Shown here: in pieces, positions 49,201 to 63,899 of the stretch | Layout: each line of letters starts with the position of its first letter | Numbering within the stretch: the first letter of the stretch is position 1 | Assembly: GCA_950022295.1 (NCBI GenBank) | Contig: OX465597.1 | Coordinates: 992,001-1,056,000 of the forward strand | DNA: 64,000 nucleotides | Source: Bromus sterilis | Taxonomy: Eukaryota > Streptophyta > Magnoliopsida > Poales > Poaceae | Reading direction: 5' to 3' | Translations under genes and position numbers: made by a program | The notes under the pieces: generated by a model | What the model was told of the DNA's origin: nothing | The model's input: only the letters and a program-made list of their open reading frames with translations | Database searches by the model: none

Positions 49201-52200
49201 CCCAGGGTGCATTTACGTGTCGGTCATCACCACTCGCAGTTTTGGCCGGTTATGGCCTGTTTCATGGGCTATTAATCACCGTTTTGGGTCCCCGGAGTGA
49301 TTTCCACCATTGACGAACCCCAGGGTGCATTTACGTGTCGGTCATCAACACTCGCAGTTTTGGCCGATTCTGGCCTGTTTCATGGGCTATTAATCACCGT
49401 TTTGGTTCCCCGGAGTGATTTCCACCATTGACGAACCCCAGGGTGCATTTACGTGCCGGTCATCACCACTCGCAGTTTTGGCCGATTCTGGCCTGTTTGA
49501 TGGGCTATTAATCACCGTTTTGGTTCCCCGGAGTGATTTCCACCATTGACGAACCCCAGGGTGCATTTACGTGCCGGTCATCAACACTCGCAGTTTTGGC
49601 CGGTTATGGCCTGTTTCATGGGCTATTAATCACCGTTTTGGGTCCCCGGAGTGATTTCCACCATTGACGAACCCCAGGGTGCATTTACGTGCCGGTCATC
49701 AACACTCGCAGTTTTGGCCGATTCTGGCCTGTTTCATGGGCTATTAATCACCGTTTTGGGACCTCGGAGTGATTCCCACCATTGACGAACCCCAGGGTGC
49801 ATTTACGTGCCGGTCATCAACACTCGCAGTTTTGGCCGGTTATGGCCTCTTTCATGGGCTATTAATCACCGTTTTGGGTCCCCGGAGTGATTTCCACCAT
49901 TGACGAACCCCAGGGTGCATTTACGTGTCGGTCATCACCACTCGCAGTTTTGGCCGGTTATGGCCTGTTTCATGGGCTATTAATCACCGTTTTGGGTCCC
50001 CGGAGTGATTTCCACCATTGACGAACCCCAGGGTGCATTTACGTGCCGGTCATCAACACTCACAGTTTTGGCCGATTCTGGCCTGTTTCATGGGCTATTA
50101 ATCACCGTTTTGGTTCCCCGGAGTGATTTCCACCATTGACGAACCCCAGGGTGCATTTACGTGCCGGTCATCAACACTCGCAGTTTTCGCCGATTCTGGC
50201 CTGTTTCATGGGCTATTAATCACCGTTTTGGGTCCCAGAGTGATTTCCACCATTGACGAACCCCAGGGTGCATTTACGTGCCGGTCATCAACACTCGCAG
50301 TTTTGGCCGGTTATGGCCTGTTTCATGGGCTATTAATCACCGTTTTGGGTCCCCGGAGTGATTTCCACAATTGACGAACCCCAGGGTGCATTTACGTGAA
50401 GGTCATCAGTCCTCGCACTTTTGGCCGATTCTGGCCTGTTTCATGGGCTATTAATCACCGTTTTGGGTCCCCGGAGTGATTTCCACCATTGACGAACCCC
50501 AGGGTGCATTTACGTGTCGGTCATCACCACTCGCAGTTTTGGCCGGTTATGGCCTGTTTCATGGGCTATTAATCACCGTTTTGGGTCCCCGGAGTGATTT
50601 CCACCATTGACGAACCCCAGGGTGCATTTACTTCCGGTCATCAACACTCGCAGTTTTGGCCGATTCTGGCCTGTTTCATGGGCTATTAATCACCGTTTTG
50701 GGTTCCCGGAGTGATTTCCACCATTGATGAACCCAGGGTGCATTTACTTCCGGTCATCAACACTCGCAGTTTTGGCCGATTCTGGCCTGTTTCATGGGCT
50801 ATTAATCACCGTTTTGGGTCCCCGGAGTGATTTCCACCATTGACGAACCCCAGGGTGCATTTACGTGCCGGTCATCAACACTCGCAGTTTTGGCCGGTTA
50901 TGGCCTGTTTCATGGGCTATTAATCACCGTTTTGGGTCCCCGGAGTGATTTCCACCATTGACGAACCCCAGGGTGCATTTACGTGCCGGTCATCAACACT
51001 CGCAGTTTTGGCCGGTTATGGCCTGTTTCATGGGCTATTAATCACCGTTTTGGGTCCCCGGAGTGATTTCCACCATTGACGAACCCCAGGGTGCATTTAC
51101 GTGCCGGTCATCAACACTCGCAGTTTTGGCCGATTCTGGCCTGTTTCATGGGCTATTAATCACCGTTTTGGTTCCCCGGAGTGATTTCCACCATTGACGA
51201 ACCCCAGGGTTGCATTTACGTGCCGGTCATCAACACTCGCAGTTTTGGCCGGTTATGGCCTGTTTCATGGGCTATTAATCACCGTTTTGGGTCCCCGGAG
51301 TGATTTCCACCATTGACGAACCCCAGGGTGCATTTACGTGCCGGTAATCAACACTCGCAGTTTTGGCCGATTCTGGCCTGTTTCATGGGCTATTAATCAC
51401 CGTTTTGGGTCCCCGGAGTGATTTCCACCATTGACGAACCCCAGGGTGCATTTACGTGTCGGTCATCAACACTCGCAGTTTTGGCCGGTTATGGCCTGTT
51501 TCATGGGCTATTAATCACCGTTTTGGGTCCCCGGAGTGATTTCCACCATTGACGAACCCCAGGGTGCATTTACGTGTCGGTCATCAACACTCGCAGTTTT
51601 GGCCGATTCTGGCCTGTTTCATGGGCTATTAATCACCGTTTTGGGTCCCCGGAGTGATTTCCACCATTGAGGAACCCCAGGGTGCATTTACGTGCCGGTC
51701 ATCAACACTCGCAGTTTTGGCCGGTTATGGCCTGTTTCATGGGCTATTAATCACCGTTTTGGGTCCCCGGAGTGATTTCCACCATTGACGAACCCCAGGG
51801 TGCATTTACGTGCCGGTCATCAACACTCGCAGTTTTGGCCGGTTATGGCCTGTTTCATGGGCTATTAATCACCGTTTTGGTTCCCCGGAGTGATTTCCAC
51901 CATTGACGAACCCAGTGCATTTACGTGCCGGTCATCAACACTCGCAGTTTTGGCCGATTCTGGCCTGTTTCATGGGCTATTAATCACCGTTTTGGGTCCC
52001 CGGAGTGATTTCCACCATTGACGAACCCCAGGGTGCATTTACGTGCCGGTCATCAACACTCGCAGTTTTGGCCGGTTATGGCCTGTTTCATGGGCTATTA
52101 ATCACCGTTTTGGGTCCCCGGAGTGATTTCCACCATTGACGAACCCCAGGGTGCATTTACGTGTCGGTCATCAACACTCGCAGTTTTGGCCGGTTATGGC

Positions 52201-54475
52201 CTGTTTCATGGGCTATTAATCACCGTTTTGGGTCCCCGGAGTGATTTCCACCATTGACGAACCCCAGGGTGCATTTACGTGTCGGTCATCAACACTCGCA
52301 GTTTTGGCCGATTCTGGCCTGTTTCATGGGCTATTAATCACCGTTTTGGGTCCCCGGAGTGATTTCCACCATTGACGAACCCCAGGGTGCATTTACGTGT
52401 CGGTCATCACCACTCGCAGTTTTGGCCGATTCTGGCCTGTTTGATGGGCTATTAATCACCGTTTTGGTTCCCCGGAGTGATTTCCACCATTGACGAACCC
52501 CAGGGTGCATTTACGTGCCGGTCATCAACACTCGCAGTTTTGGCCGGTTATGGCCTGTTTCATGGGCTATTAATCACCGTTTTGGGTCCCCGGAGTGATT
52601 TCCACCATTGACGAACCCCAGGGTGCATTTACGTGCCGGTCATCAACACTCGCAGTTTTGGCCGATTCTGGCCTGTTTCATGGGCTATTAATCACCGTTT
52701 TGGGTCCCCGGAGTGATTTCCACCATTGACGAACCCCAGGGTGCATTTACGTGTCGGTCATCAACACTCGCAGTTTTGGCCGATTCTGGCCTGTTTCATG
52801 GGCTATTAATCACCGTTTTGGGTCCCCGGAGTGATTTCCACCATTGACGAACCCCAGGGTGCATTTACGTGTCGGTCATCACCACTCGCAGTTTTGGCCG
52901 ATTCTGGCCTGTTTCATGGGCTATTAATCACCGTTTTGGTTCCCCGGAGTGATTTCCACCATTGACGAACCCCAGGGTGCATTTACGTGCCGGTCATCAA
53001 CACTCGCAGTTTTGGCCGGTTATGGCCTGTTTCATGGGCTATTAATCACCGTTTTGGGTCCCCGGAGTGATTTCCACCATTGACGAACCCCAGGGTGCAT
53101 TTACGTGCCGGTCATCAACACTCGCAGTTTTGGCCGATTCTGGCCTGTTTCATGGGCTATTAATCACCGTTTTGGGACCTCGGAGTGATTCCCACCATTG
53201 ACGAACCCCAGGGTGCATTTACGTGCCGGTCATCAACACTCGCAGTTTTGGCCGGTTATGGCCTCTTTCATGGGCTATTAATCACCGTTTTGGGTCCCCG
53301 GAGTGATTTCCACCATTGACGAACCCCAGGGTGCATTTACTTCCGGTCATCAACACTCGCAGTTTTGGCCGGTTATGGCCTGTTTCATGGGCTATTAATC
53401 ACCGTTTTGGGTTCCCGGAGTGATTTCCACCATTGATGAACCCAGGGTGCATTTACGTGCCGGTCATCAACACTCCCAGTTTTGGCCGATTCTGGCCTGT
53501 TTCATGGGCTATTAATCACCGTTTTGGGTCCCCGGAGTGATTTCCACCATTGACGAACCCAGGGTGCATTTACGTGTCGGTCATCAACACTCCCAGTTTT
53601 GGCCGATTCTGGCCTGTTTCATGGGCAATTAATCACCGTTTTGGGTCCCCGGAGTGATTTCCACCATTGACGAACCCCAGGGTGCATTTACGTGCCGGTC
53701 ATCAACACTCGCAGTTTTGGCCGATTCTGGCCTGTTTCATGGGCTATTAATCACCGTTTTGGTTCCCCGGAGTGATTTCCACCATTGACGAACCCCAGGG
53801 TGCATTTACGTGCCGGTCATCAACACTCGCAGTTTTCGCCGATTCTGGCCTGTTTCATGGGCTATTAATCACCGTTTTGGGTCCCAGAGTGATTTCCACC
53901 ATTGACGAACCCCAGGGTGCATTTACGTGCCGGTCATCAACACTCGCAGTTTTGGCCGGTTATGGCCTGTTTCATGGGCTATTAATCACCGTTTTGGGTC
54001 CCCGGAGTGATTTCCACAATTGACGAACCCCAGGGTGCATTTACGTGAAGGTCATCAGTCCTCGCACTTTTGGCCGATTCTGGCCTGTTTCATGGGCTAT
54101 TAATCACCGTTTTGGGTCCCCGGAGTGATTTCCACCATTGACGAACCCCAGGGTGCATTTACGTCTCGGTCATCACCACTCGCAGTTTTGGCCGGTTATG
54201 GCCTGTTTCATGGGCTATTAATCACCGTTTTGGGTCCCCGGAGTGATTTCCACCATTGACGAACCCCAGGGTGCATTTACTTCCGGTCATCAACACTCGC
54301 AGTTTTGGCCGATTCTGGCCTGTTTCATGGGCTATTAAACACCGTTTTGGGTTCCCGGAGTGATTTCCACCATTGATGAACCCAGGGTGCATTTACTTCC
54401 GGTCATCAACACTCGCAGTTTTGGCCGATTCTGGCCTGTTTCATGGGCTATTAATCACCGTTTTGGGTCCCCGGA
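46233..54475 (+). repeat. 8,243-bp, 70-monomer HOR block, copy 2
   Basis: It directly abuts copy 1. Offset 8,243 holds for H (38580/46823, 41880/50123, 45529/53772), L (42938/51181), M1, N, O1 and rare singletons. The one difference noticed is 42C (37990 monomer) against 42T (46233 monomer), at the seam. Right after the block, at 54476, the next A has GAAGAACC. Confidence 0.93.
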
Positions 54476-54711
54476 GTGATTTCCACCATTGAAGAACCCC
54501 AGGGTGCATTTACGTGCCGGTCATCAACACTCGCAGTTTTGGCCGGTTATGGCCTGTTTCATGGGCTATTAATCACCGTTTTGGGTCCCCGGAGTGATTT
54601 CCACCATTGACGAACCCCAGGGTGCATTTACGTGCCGGTCATCAACACTCGCAGTTTTGGCCGATTCTGGCCTGTTTCATGGGCTATTAATCACCGTTTT
54701 GGTTCCCCGGA
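54476..54711 (+). repeat. A-B linker between large HOR blocks
   Basis: Two monomers, 54476 (A, with a private 18A, TTGAAGAACC) and 54594 (B), join the 8,243-bp block to the next duplication. Confidence 0.85.
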
Positions 54712-57700
54712 GTGATTTCCACCATTGACGAACCCCAGGGTGCATTTACGTGCCGGTCATCAACACTCGCAGTTTTCGCCGATTCTGGCCTGTTTCATGG
54801 GCTATTAATCACCGTTTTGGTTCCCTGGAGTGATTTCCACCATTGACGAACCCCAGGGTGCATTTACGTGCCGGTCATCAACACTCGCAGTTTTGGCCGA
54901 TTCTGGCCTGTTTCATGGGCTATTAATCACCGTTTTGGTTCCCCGGAGTGATTTCCACCATTGACGAACCCCAGGGTGCATTTACTTCCGGTCATCAACA
55001 CTCGCAGTTTTGGCCGATTCTGGCCTGTTTCATGGGCTATTAATCACCGTTTTGGGTTCCCGGAGTGATTTCCACCATTGATGAACCCAGGGTGCATTTA
55101 CTTCCGGTCATCAACACTCGCAGTTTTGGCCGATTCTGGCCTGTTTCATGGGCTATTAATCACCGTTTTGGGTCCCCGGAGTGATTTCCACCATTGACGA
55201 ACCCCAGGGTGCATTTACGTGCCGGTCATCAACACTCGCAGTTTTGGCCGGTTATGGCCTGTTTCATGGGCTATTAATCACCGTTTTGGGTCCCCGGAGT
55301 GATTTCCACAATTGACGAACCACAGGGTGCATTTACGTGCCGGTCATCAACACTCGCAGTTTTGGCCGGTTATGGCCTGTTTCATGGGCTATTAATCAAC
55401 GTTTTGGGTCCCCGGAGTGATTTCCACCATTGACGAACCCCAGGGTGCATTTACGTGAAGGTCATCAGTCCTCGCACTTTTGGCCGATTCTGGCCTGTTT
55501 CATGGGCTATTAATCACCGTTTTGGGTCCCCGGAGTGATTTCCACCATTGACGAACCCCAGGGTGCATTTACGTGTCGGTCATCAACACTCGCAGTTTTG
55601 GCCGGTTATGGCCTGTTTCATGGGCTATTAATCACCGTTTTGGGTCCCCGGAGTGATTTCCACCATTGACGAACCCCAGGGTGCATTTACGTGTCGGTCA
55701 TCAACACTCGCAGTTTTGGCCGATTCTGGCCTGTTTCATGGGCTATTAATCACCGTTTTGGGTCCCCGGAGTGATTTCCACCATTGACGAACCCCAGGGT
55801 GCATTTACGTGCCGGTCATCAACACTCGCAGTTTTGGCCGGTTATGGCCTGTTTCATGGGCTATTAATCACCGTTTTGGGTCCCCGGAGTGATTTCCACC
55901 ATTGACGAACCCCAGGGTGCATTTACGTGCCGGTCATCAACACTCGCAGTTTTGGCCGATTCTGGCCTGTTTCATGGGCTATTAATCACCGTTTTGGTTC
56001 CCCGGAGTGATTTCCACCATTGACGAACCCCAGGGTGCATTTACGTGCCGGTCATCAACACTCGCAGTTTTCGCCGATTCTGGCCTGTTTCATGGGCTAT
56101 TAATCACCGTTTTGGTTCCCTGGAGTGATTTCCACCATTGACGAACCCCAGGGTGCATTTACGTGCCGGTCATCAACACTCGCAGTTTTGGCCGGTTATG
56201 GCCTGTTTCATGGGCTATTAATCACCGTTTTGGGTCCCCGGAGTGATTTCCACAATTGACGAACCCCAGGGTGCATTTACGTGAAGGTCATCAGTCCTCG
56301 CACTTTTGGCCGATTCTGGCCTGTTTCATGGGCTATTAATCACCGTTTTGGTTCCCCGGAGTGATTTCCACCATTGACGAACCCCAGGGTTGCATTTACG
56401 TGCCGGTCATCAACACTCGCAGTTTTGGCCGGTTATGGCCTGTTTCATGGGCTATTAATCACCGTTTTGGGTCCCCGGAGTGATTTCCACCATTGACGAA
56501 CCCCAGGGTGCATTTACGTGCCGGTAATCAACACTCGCAGTTTTGGCCGATTCTGGCCTGTTTCATGGGCTATTAATCACCGTTTTGGGTCCCCGGAGTG
56601 ATTTCCACCATTGACGAACCCCAGGGTGCATTTACGTGTCGGTCATCAACACTCGCAGTTTTGGCCGGTTATGGCCTGTTTCATGGGCTATTAATCACCG
56701 TTTTGGGTCCCCGGAGTGATTTCCACCATTGACGAACCCCAGGGTGCATTTACGTGTCGGTCATCAACACTCGCAGTTTTGGCCGATTCTGGCCTGTTTC
56801 ATGGGCTATTAATCACCGTTTTGGGTCCCCGGAGTGATTTCCACCATTGAGGAACCCCAGGGTGCATTTACGTGCCGGTCATCAACACTCGCAGTTTTGG
56901 CCGGTTATGGCCTGTTTCATGGGCTATTAATCACCGTTTTGGGTCCCCGGAGTGATTTCCACCATTGACGAACCCCAGGGTGCATTTACGTGCCGGTCAT
57001 CAACACTCGCAGTTTTGGCCGGTTATGGCCTGTTTCATGGGCTATTAATCACCGTTTTGGTTCCCCGGAGTGATTTCCACCATTGACGAACCCAGTGCAT
57101 TTACGTGCCGGTCATCAACACTCGCAGTTTTGGCCGATTCTGGCCTGTTTCATGGGCTATTAATCACCGTTTTGGGTCCCCGGAGTGATTTCCACCATTG
57201 ACGAACCCCAGGGTGCATTTACGTGCCGGTCATCAACACTCGCAGTTTTGGCCGATTCTGGCCTGTTTCATGGGCTATTAATCACCGTTTTGGTTCCCTG
57301 GAGTGATTTCCACCATTGACGAACCCCAGGGTGCATTTACGTGCCGGTCATCAACACTCGCAGTTTTGGCCGATTCTGGCCTGTTTCATGGGCTATTAAT
57401 CACCGTTTTGGTTCCCCGGAGTGATTTCCACCATTGACGAACCCCAGGGTGCATTTACTTCCGGTCATCAACACTCGCAGTTTTGGCCGATTCTGGCCTG
57501 TTTCATGGGCTATTAATCACCGTTTTGGGTTCCCGGAGTGATTTCCACCATTGATGAACCCAGGGTGCATTTACTTCCGGTCATCAACACTCGCAGTTTT
57601 GGCCGATTCTGGCCTGTTTCATGGGCTATTAATCACCGTTTTGGGTCCCCGGAGTGATTTCCACCATTGACGAACCCCAGGGTGCATTTACGTGCCGGTC

Positions 57701-59657
57701 ATCAACACTCGCAGTTTTGGCCGGTTATGGCCTGTTTCATGGGCTATTAATCACCGTTTTGGGTCCCCGGAGTGATTTCCACAATTGACGAACCACAGGG
57801 TGCATTTACGTGCCGGTCATCAACACTCGCAGTTTTGGCCGGTTATGGCCTGTTTCATGGGCTATTAATCAACGTTTTGGGTCCCCGGAGTGATTTCCAC
57901 CATTGACGAACCCCAGGGTGCATTTACGTGAAGGTCATCAGTCCTCGCACTTTTGGCCGATTCTGGCCTGTTTCATGGGCTATTAATCACCGTTTTGGGT
58001 CCCCGGAGTGATTTCCACCATTGACGAACCCCAGGGTGCATTTACGTGTCGGTCATCAACACTCGCAGTTTTGGCCGGTTATGGCCTGTTTCATGGGCTA
58101 TTAATCACCGTTTTGGGTCCCCGGAGTGATTTCCACCATTGACGAACCCCAGGGTGCATTTACGTGTCGGTCATCAACACTCGCAGTTTTGGCCGATTCT
58201 GGCCTGTTTCATGGGCTATTAATCACCGTTTTGGGTCCCCGGAGTGATTTCCACCATTGACGAACCCCAGGGTGCATTTACGTGCCGGTCATCAACACTC
58301 GCAGTTTTGGCCGGTTATGGCCTGTTTCATGGGCTATTAATCACCGTTTTGGGTCCCCGGAGTGATTTCCACCATTGACGAACCCCAGGGTGCATTTACG
58401 TGCCGGTCATCAACACTCGCAGTTTTGGCCGATTCTGGCCTGTTTCATGGGCTATTAATCACCGTTTTGGTTCCCCGGAGTGATTTCCACCATTGACGAA
58501 CCCCAGGGTGCATTTACGTGCCGGTCATCAACACTCGCAGTTTTCGCCGATTCTGGCCTGTTTCATGGGCTATTAATCACCGTTTTGGTTCCCTGGAGTG
58601 ATTTCCACCATTGACGAACCCCAGGGTGCATTTACGTGCCGGTCATCAACACTCGCAGTTTTGGCCGGTTATGGCCTGTTTCATGGGCTATTAATCACCG
58701 TTTTGGGTCCCCGGAGTGATTTCCACAATTGACGAACCCCAGGGTGCATTTACGTGAAGGTCATCAGTCCTCGCACTTTTGGCCGATTCTGGCCTGTTTC
58801 ATGGGCTATTAATCACCGTTTTGGTTCCCCGGAGTGATTTCCACCATTGACGAACCCCAGGGTTGCATTTACGTGCCGGTCATCAACACTCGCAGTTTTG
58901 GCCGGTTATGGCCTGTTTCATGGGCTATTAATCACCGTTTTGGGTCCCCGGAGTGATTTCCACCATTGACGAACCCCAGGGTGCATTTACGTGCCGGTAA
59001 TCAACACTCGCAGTTTTGGCCGATTCTGGCCTGTTTCATGGGCTATTAATCACCGTTTTGGGTCCCCGGAGTGATTTCCACCATTGACGAACCCCAGGGT
59101 GCATTTACGTGTCGGTCATCAACACTCGCAGTTTTGGCCGGTTATGGCCTGTTTCATGGGCTATTAATCACCGTTTTGGGTCCCCGGAGTGATTTCCACC
59201 ATTGACGAACCCCAGGGTGCATTTACGTGTCGGTCATCAACACTCGCAGTTTTGGCCGATTCTGGCCTGTTTCATGGGCTATTAATCACCGTTTTGGGTC
59301 CCCGGAGTGATTTCCACCATTGAGGAACCCCAGGGTGCATTTACGTGCCGGTCATCAACACTCGCAGTTTTGGCCGGTTATGGCCTGTTTCATGGGCTAT
59401 TAATCACCGTTTTGGGTCCCCGGAGTGATTTCCACCATTGACGAACCCCAGGGTGCATTTACGTGCCGGTCATCAACACTCGCAGTTTTGGCCGGTTATG
59501 GCCTGTTTCATGGGCTATTAATCACCGTTTTGGTTCCCCGGAGTGATTTCCACCATTGACGAACCCAGTGCATTTACGTGCCGGTCATCAACACTCGCAG
59601 TTTTGGCCGATTCTGGCCTGTTTCATGGGCTATTAATCACCGTTTTGGGTCCCCGGA
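54712..59657 (+). repeat. 2,473-bp, 21-monomer tandem duplication
   Basis: Unit 1 is 54712-57184 and unit 2 is 57185-59657. Order: C-B-F-G-A-K-D-Ta-Tb-A-B-C-A-D-L-b-Ta-Tb-A-A-I'. It joins a middle-domain type cassette (K and the 826-bp HOR) to the right-domain L block. The first monomer of unit 2 is a hybrid with a GGCC core but the C-type 115T end, placing the seam near 57,252. Confidence 0.92.
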
Positions 59658-62600
59658 GTGATTTCCACCATTGACGAACCCCAGGGTGCATTTACGTGCC
59701 GGTCATCAACACTCGCAGTTTTGGCCGGTTATGGCCTGTTTCATGGGCTATTAATCACCGTTTTGGGTCCCCGGAGTGATTTCCACCATTGACGAACCCC
59801 AGGGTGCATTTACGTGTCGGTCATCAACACTCGCAGTTTTGGCCGGTTATGGCCTGTTTCATGGGCTATTAATCACCGTTTTGGGTCCCCGGAGTGATTT
59901 CCACCATTGACGAACCCCAGGGTGCATTTACGTGTCGGTCATCAACACTCGCAGTTTTGGCCGATTCTGGCCTGTTTCATGGGCTATTAATCACCGTTTT
60001 GGGTCCCCGGAGTGATTTCCACCATTGACGAACCCCAGGGTGCATTTACGTGTCGGTCATCACCACTCGCAGTTTTGGCCGATTCTGGCCTGTTTGATGG
60101 GCTATTAATCACCGTTTTGGTTCCCCGGAGTGATTTCCACCATTGACGAACCCCAGGGTGCATTTACGTGCCGGTCATCAACACTCGCAGTTTTGGCCGG
60201 TTATGGCCTGTTTCATGGGCTATTAATCACCGTTTTGGGTCCCCGGAGTGATTTCCACCATTGACGAACCCCAGGGTGCATTTACGTGCCGGTCATCAAC
60301 ACTCGCAGTTTTGGCCGATTCTGGCCTGTTTCATGGGCTATTAATCACCGTTTTGGGTCCCCGGAGTGATTTCCACCATTGACGAACCCCAGGGTGCATT
60401 TACGTGTCGGTCATCAACACTCGCAGTTTTGGCCGATTCTGGCCTGTTTCATGGGCTATTAATCACCGTTTTGGGTCCCCGGAGTGATTTCCACCATTGA
60501 CGAACCCCAGGGTGCATTTACGTGTCGGTCATCACCACTCGCAGTTTTGGCCGATTCTGGCCTGTTTCATGGGCTATTAATCACCGTTTTGGTTCCCCGG
60601 AGTGATTTCCACCATTGACGAACCCCAGGGTGCATTTACGTGCCGGTCATCAACACTCGCAGTTTTGGCCGGTTATGGCCTGTTTCATGGGCTATTAATC
60701 ACCGTTTTGGGTCCCCGGAGTGATTTCCACCATTGACGAACCCCAGGGTGCATTTACGTGCCGGTCATCAACACTCGCAGTTTTGGCCGATTCTGGCCTG
60801 TTTCATGGGCTATTAATCACCGTTTTGGGACCTCGGAGTGATTCCCACCATTGACGAACCCCAGGGTGCATTTACGTGCCGGTCATCAACACTCGCAGTT
60901 TTGGCCGGTTATGGCCTCTTTCATGGGCTATTAATCACCGTTTTGGGTCCCCGGAGTGATTTCCACCATTGACGAACCCCAGGGTGCATTTACTTCCGGT
61001 CATCAACACTCGCAGTTTTGGCCGGTTATGGCCTGTTTCATGGGCTATTAATCACCGTTTTGGGTTCCCGGAGTGATTTCCACCATTGATGAACCCAGGG
61101 TGCATTTACGTGCCGGTCATCAACACTCCCAGTTTTGGCCGATTCTGGCCTGTTTCATGGGCTATTAATCACCGTTTTGGGTCCCCGGAGTGATTTCCAC
61201 CATTGACGAACCCCAGGGTGCATTTACGTGTCGGTCATCAACACTCGCAGTTTTGGCCGATTCTGGCCTGTTTCATGGGCTATTAATCACCGTTTTGGTT
61301 CCCTGGAGTGATTTCCACCATTGACGAACCCCAGGGTGCATTTACGTGCCGGTCATCAACACTCGCAGTTTTGGCCGGTTATGGCCTGTTTCATGGGCTA
61401 TTAATCACCGTTTTGGGTCCCCGGAGTGATTTCCACAATTGACGAACCCCAGGGTGCATTTACGTGAAGGTCATCAGTCCTCGCACTTTTGGCCGATTCT
61501 GGCCTGTTTCATGGGCTATTAATCACCGTTTTGGTTCCCCGGAGTGATTTCCACCATTGACGAACCCCAGGGTTGCATTTACGTGCCGGTCATCAACACT
61601 CGCAGTTTTGGCCGGTTATGGCCTGTTTCATGGGCTATTAATCACCGTTTTGGGTCCCCGGAGTGATTTCCACCATTGACGAACCCCAGGGTGCATTTAC
61701 GTGCCGGTAATCAACACTCGCAGTTTTGGCCGATTCTGGCCTGTTTCATGGGCTATTAATCACCGTTTTGGGTCCCCGGAGTGATTTCCACCATTGACGA
61801 ACCCCAGGGTGCATTTACGTGTCGGTCATCAACACTCGCAGTTTTGGCCGGTTATGGCCTGTTTCATGGGCTATTAATCACCGTTTTGGGTCCCCGGAGT
61901 GATTTCCACCATTGACGAACCCCAGGGTGCATTTACGTGTCGGTCATCAACACTCGCAGTTTTGGCCGATTCTGGCCTGTTTCATGGGCTATTAATCACC
62001 GTTTTGGGTCCCCGGAGTGATTTCCACCATTGAGGAACCCCAGGGTGCATTTACGTGCCGGTCATCAACACTCGCAGTTTTGGCCGGTTATGGCCTGTTT
62101 CATGGGCTATTAATCACCGTTTTGGGTCCCCGGAGTGATTTCCACCATTGACGAACCCCAGGGTGCATTTACGTGCCGGTCATCAACACTCGCAGTTTTG
62201 GCCGGTTATGGCCTGTTTCATGGGCTATTAATCACCGTTTTGGTTCCCCGGAGTGATTTCCACCATTGACGAACCCAGTGCATTTACGTGCCGGTCATCA
62301 ACACTCGCAGTTTTGGCCGATTCTGGCCTGTTTCATGGGCTATTAATCACCGTTTTGGGTCCCCGGAGTGATTTCCACCATTGACGAACCCCAGGGTGCA
62401 TTTACGTGCCGGTCATCAACACTCGCAGTTTTGGCCGGTTATGGCCTGTTTCATGGGCTATTAATCACCGTTTTGGGTCCCCGGAGTGATTTCCACCATT
62501 GACGAACCCCAGGGTGCATTTACGTGTCGGTCATCAACACTCGCAGTTTTGGCCGGTTATGGCCTGTTTCATGGGCTATTAATCACCGTTTTGGGTCCCC

Positions 62601-63899
62601 GGAGTGATTTCCACCATTGACGAACCCCAGGGTGCATTTACGTGTCGGTCATCAACACTCGCAGTTTTGGCCGATTCTGGCCTGTTTCATGGGCTATTAA
62701 TCACCGTTTTGGGTCCCCGGAGTGATTTCCACCATTGACGAACCCCAGGGTGCATTTACGTGTCGGTCATCACCACTCGCAGTTTTGGCCGATTCTGGCC
62801 TGTTTGATGGGCTATTAATCACCGTTTTGGTTCCCCGGAGTGATTTCCACCATTGACGAACCCCAGGGTGCATTTACGTGCCGGTCATCAACACTCGCAG
62901 TTTTGGCCGGTTATGGCCTGTTTCATGGGCTATTAATCACCGTTTTGGGTCCCCGGAGTGATTTCCACCATTGACGAACCCCAGGGTGCATTTACGTGCC
63001 GGTCATCAACACTCGCAGTTTTGGCCGATTCTGGCCTGTTTCATGGGCTATTAATCACCGTTTTGGGTCCCCGGAGTGATTTCCACCATTGACGAACCCC
63101 AGGGTGCATTTACGTGTCGGTCATCAACACTCGCAGTTTTGGCCGATTCTGGCCTGTTTCATGGGCTATTAATCACCGTTTTGGGTCCCCGGAGTGATTT
63201 CCACCATTGACGAACCCCAGGGTGCATTTACGTGTCGGTCATCACCACTCGCAGTTTTGGCCGATTCTGGCCTGTTTCATGGGCTATTAATCACCGTTTT
63301 GGTTCCCCGGAGTGATTTCCACCATTGACGAACCCCAGGGTGCATTTACGTGCCGGTCATCAACACTCGCAGTTTTGGCCGGTTATGGCCTGTTTCATGG
63401 GCTATTAATCACCGTTTTGGGTCCCCGGAGTGATTTCCACCATTGACGAACCCCAGGGTGCATTTACGTGCCGGTCATCAACACTCGCAGTTTTGGCCGA
63501 TTCTGGCCTGTTTCATGGGCTATTAATCACCGTTTTGGGACCTCGGAGTGATTCCCACCATTGACGAACCCCAGGGTGCATTTACGTGCCGGTCATCAAC
63601 ACTCGCAGTTTTGGCCGGTTATGGCCTCTTTCATGGGCTATTAATCACCGTTTTGGGTCCCCGGAGTGATTTCCACCATTGACGAACCCCAGGGTGCATT
63701 TACTTCCGGTCATCAACACTCGCAGTTTTGGCCGGTTATGGCCTGTTTCATGGGCTATTAATCACCGTTTTGGGTTCCCGGAGTGATTTCCACCATTGAT
63801 GAACCCAGGGTGCATTTACGTGCCGGTCATCAACACTCCCAGTTTTGGCCGATTCTGGCCTGTTTCATGGGCTATTAATCACCGTTTTGGGTCCCCGGA
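58480..63899 (+). repeat. 2,710-bp, 23-monomer tandem duplication
   Basis: Unit 1 is 58480-61189, but only from 58598 does it line up monomer by monomer; unit 2 is 61190-63899. Unit 2 order: hybrid-A-D-L-b-Ta-Tb-A-A-I'-A-Ta-Tb-N'-A-b-Tb-E/B-A-M1-M2-F-O1. Checks at offset 2,710: L 58834/61544, N' 60012/62722, M1 60720/63430, O1 61073/63783. The first monomer of unit 2 has 42T and 66G with a 115T end. Confidence 0.91.
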
